Source: Elusimicrobia bacterium RIFOXYB2_FULL_49_7
GTDB lineage: Bacteria > Fibrobacterota > OXYB2-FULL-49-7
DNA length: 8,925 bases
Reading direction: 5' to 3'
NCBI GenBank assembly: GCA_001800515.1
Contig: MGVN01000057.1
Span: forward strand, 6,014 to 14,938
The notes below the pieces were generated by a model, which had not been told where the DNA came from, made no database searches, and saw only the letters and a list, made by a program, of their open reading frames with translations. This document shows, one piece after another, positions 6,980-8,925 of this stretch (positions are counted from its first letter, which is position 1; each line of letters opens with the position of its first letter). A program made the translations under genes and the position numbers.

Positions 6980-8925
6980 ATGGACAAAAACAAAGATATC
7001 AAACTGGACGAATCCGAGGAGATCGTTGAACAAAGCGGAAGTCTGACCGCTCTTATCGACGCCGCCGCACAAAAAAAAGTGGAGGTGGACGCTGCCCTGC
7101 GCCTGCTGAACGAACGGCTTGCCGAAATCAAGGTGACCGCAGAACGTTCTGAGACGCAAACGGCCCGCATGGAATCCACAACCGCTCAGGCCGAAGCGGC
7201 TTCCGAAGCCATCCGAAAACTACTCGAAGGGGAACAAGCCCCTGAACGGCTGCGCGCAAACCTCGAAGAACTCCGCAGTGAACTCACGGGCCTCTCCAAA
7301 AAGGTTGAAAAAACATGCGACCGCTCCCGTGAAATTGAAGGCCTGGAAAAACGACTCACGGATATGGTCGCCAATCTGGATCCCCAATCAGAACGCTTCA
7401 AAGACGATCTGAAGATCATCGTGGATTTGGATCGTAAGGTGACCGCCTCCGCCCATGCCCTGGAACAATCCATGGAGGAACAAAACCGTCTCCGTGCCCG
7501 TATCGACGAAATTTTCGCCGCCGTCGGCAAACTAAACAACCTCTCCGCTGATATGGCCGAGACCGTGGAACGTTTCAACCGAGAACGGGAGGTTTATCAA
7601 CTCACCAAGCAGAAGGTGGATACCCTCAATCTTCTGGCCGAGCACGTCTCCACCAAAATCCGCAATCTTGAGAAACAACGGACCATCGTAGAACGCGCCA
7701 ATCAGCAAAGCGGCAAACTGACCCTTCTGTTTTGGGACATGGAAATCAAGATTAAGGAGCTCAAGGAGCAAAATACGCTCATCAAAACCTCCGAAAAAAA
7801 GATCGATCAACTTGAAACGCTCTTAGAAAAAGTCAGCAGCGGTATAGAGGACGTGCGCCGTTTCCAGAAGTTTATGAAGGAAGCGGCCCTCCAAATATCC
7901 TCCATGGAAAATGTGGCCCGCGAAATGGAGAAAAAACTGACCCTATTCACCCAGAACCGCTCGCTCATCGACGACGCATCCGAAAAGGCGCACGAGGTCT
8001 ATGCCATGACCAAGAACGCCGATGCATTGATGAATACGCTGTCGAAGCAAATCAAGTGGATGCAGAACTCGGTGGAACAGATCAGCGGATATGAAAAACT
8101 CATTGAAAACATCCGTTCCAAGATCGAGGAGGTTCAGAACGAGTGGAGCATTGTGGACTCCCTGGAGGAACGTATCAGCCGGCTGAATGTCAAATCCTCT
8201 GATCTCGAAAGCGAAGTCGAGAACCTGACCAGTGAGCAGGGCAAACTCAAGACCTTCCATGAGAAAATCGACGAGTTCAAGATCATCACGGAAGACATTG
8301 CCGCCAAAATCGAAGGGCTCTACGGCCACCGTAACCAGATTAAGGAGATCGAGCAAAAGGTAATCGAGATCAACACCCGTATCGGTGAAACCAACAAACG
8401 CATCGAAGAAGTACTCATCCAGGAAGGGAATATCAACAAGGTGGCGGAACGTCTCCGCAGCCTGGAAGGTCTCTCCGTTCAGTTGACGGAACGGGTGGAA
8501 CATCTCTCCCGTAAAACCGCCTTTGTGGATGAAGTGGACCGCAAGATCAAGGATTTGAACCAGCTGGTCGGCGAAATCGACAACCGAATGACCATTCAAC
8601 TCCAACGAAAGTCGCTTATCGACAAGACCGAGAAACGGCTCGATCAACTGAACCTGCTGTATGAAGACGTCTCCCTCAAGGCGGAAAACTTAGGCAAGTT
8701 CGATGAAACGATGCAAAAGATCAATCTAAAGGTCGATTCACTCAATCAGGCGACAACGGCCGTGGATCAAAAGCTTATTTCCATCAACCAGGAATCCAAA
8801 CGGCTTCTGGATGAGGAAGCACGCCTCCGAAAATTCGGTGAAGAAATCGACCGTGTTTACAAGAATTCCGAACGTACGGTGTCGGTCTTCAACGAGGACG
8901 CGTTGAAAATGAGCGACCAGCTTGA
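6980..8925 (+). CDS. Giant coiled-coil protein with 31-residue tandem units (3' end beyond window)
   Basis: An uninterrupted frame from ATG 6980 to the window edge gives 648 codons plus two bases with no stop. The protein begins MDKNKDIKLDESEEIVEQSG. It has no signal peptide and no membrane segment in the visible part, so it is predicted cytoplasmic. It contains only two prolines (88 and 135) and one cysteine (113), is rich in Glu, Lys, Leu, Ile and Arg, and shows regular hydrophobic spacing throughout, all typical of a continuous coiled coil. Residues 1-142 are irregular helix. From residue 174, and more weakly from 143, the sequence falls into exact 31-residue units. Automated annotation might label it a chromosome-segregation ATPase, but no Walker motif or SMC head is visible. 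The name of the family is not recognised. It lies 10 bases after a Csd6-like enzyme and shares its promoter, so a role in envelope shape or a cytoskeletal scaffold is plausible but inferred. Total length and C-terminus are unknown. Confidence 0.88.
   Translation, partial: MDKNKDIKLDESEEIVEQSGSLTALIDAAAQKKVEVDAALRLLNERLAEIKVTAERSETQTARMESTTAQAEAASEAIRKLLEGEQAPERLRANLEELRSELTGLSKKVEKTCDRSREIEGLEKRLTDMVANLDPQSERFKDDLKIIVDLDRKVTASAHALEQSMEEQNRLRARIDEIFAAVGKLNNLSADMAETVERFNREREVYQLTKQKVDTLNLLAEHVSTKIRNLEKQRTIVERANQQSGKLTLLFWDMEIKIKELKEQNTLIKTSEKKIDQLETLLEKVSSGIEDVRRFQKFMKEAALQISSMENVAREMEKKLTLFTQNRSLIDDASEKAHEVYAMTKNADALMNTLSKQIKWMQNSVEQISGYEKLIENIRSKIEEVQNEWSIVDSLEERISRLNVKSSDLESEVENLTSEQGKLKTFHEKIDEFKIITEDIAAKIEGLYGHRNQIKEIEQKVIEINTRIGETNKRIEEVLIQEGNINKVAERLRSLEGLSVQLTERVEHLSRKTAFVDEVDRKIKDLNQLVGEIDNRMTIQLQRKSLIDKTEKRLDQLNLLYEDVSLKAENLGKFDETMQKINLKVDSLNQATTAVDQKLISINQESKRLLDEEARLRKFGEEIDRVYKNSERTVSVFNEDALKMSDQL
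7499..8893 (+). repeat. Fifteen in-register 31-residue (93-bp) coiled-coil units
   Basis: Protein-level repeat within the coiled-coil gene, residues 174-638. Units begin at residues 174, 205, 236, 267, 298, 329, 360, 391, 422, 453, 484, 515, 546, 577 and 608, with no insertion or deletion. In unit numbering, hydrophobic residues favour positions 2, 5, 9, 12, 15, 19, 23 and 26, basic or Gln residues favour 8, and Lys/Arg often occupy 22. Examples of unit starts: LIKTSEKKIDQLETLL (267), FVDEVDRKIKDLNQLV (515), LIDKTEKRLDQLNLLY (546). The units are diverged enough that no DNA repeat is obvious, so this is an old repeat maintained by structure. A weaker unit may precede it at 143-173, and a further one begins at 639. 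Confidence 0.8.

Noticed and set aside
7071..7078. Run of eight A near the start of the coiled-coil gene, a possible slippage or phase-variation site.
   Set aside because: It encodes Lys-Lys in a Lys-rich protein and the frame continues normally. A single A8 run without an alternative frame of interest is weak evidence.
7943..8647. Long antisense frame (234 codons) opposite the coiled-coil gene, with several more between 6700 and 7810.
   Set aside because: The sense frame is open from 6980 to the edge with a ribosome site and exact 31-residue periodicity. The antisense product is a Phe/Leu/Asp-rich mirror of Glu/Lys/Gln-rich codons, a usual artefact opposite coiled coils.
6980..8925. Reading the coiled-coil protein as an SMC/RecN-type chromosome-segregation ATPase.
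   Set aside because: No Walker A or N-terminal ATPase head is present in the first 648 residues, and the 31-residue periodicity is not an SMC feature. A head beyond the edge would have to be C-terminal only.

Overview
The window comes from a Gram-negative-type bacterium with roughly balanced base composition (judged by eye) and very compact gene spacing. An L,D-transpeptidase-family peptidoglycan enzyme, a divergent member of the PilB/GspE secretion-ATPase superfamily and a cyclic-nucleotide-type regulator all point to a diderm. Desulfobacterota or a similar environmental lineage would fit, but no taxonomic marker here settles it.

The left two-thirds (1-5634) is a four-gene leftward operon with gaps of only 1-4 bases. 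In order of transcription it holds: a three-domain regulator (receiver-like, RsbW/SpoIIE-type histidine-kinase-like ATPase, cNMP-binding domain); a GspE/PilB/MshE-like protein with two N-terminal MshEN-type repeats, whose ATPase core has lost the Walker A lysine and other signature residues; a UvrD/PcrA helicase; and gatC, cut by the window edge. A signalling pair is thus joined to two housekeeping genes. The pseudo-ATPase may act as a ligand-responsive scaffold or regulator rather than a motor.

A short AT-rich divergent region (5635-5766) carries a perfect TTGACA-N18-TATAAT promoter for the leftward operon. A TTGACA-N17-TATCTT promoter faces the rightward genes. Both predicted transcripts begin within about 15 bases of the likely start codon, so both leading genes look leaderless or nearly so.

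The right third (5767-8925) is a rightward pair separated by 10 bases. The first gene encodes a membrane-anchored YkuD-fold L,D-transpeptidase/carboxypeptidase-like protein with a C-terminal NTF2-like domain, the architecture of the helical-shape enzyme Csd6. The second encodes a very long, almost proline-free coiled-coil protein that runs off the window. From residue 174 onward this protein is built of at least 15 consecutive 31-residue units in exact register, with no insertion or deletion. The repeat exists only at protein level. A peptidoglycan-trimming enzyme co-transcribed with a regular coiled-coil rod suggests a cell-shape or envelope-scaffold module; this is inference.

The strongest leads are the 31-residue rod and the degenerate GspE-like protein paired with its multi-sensor regulator.
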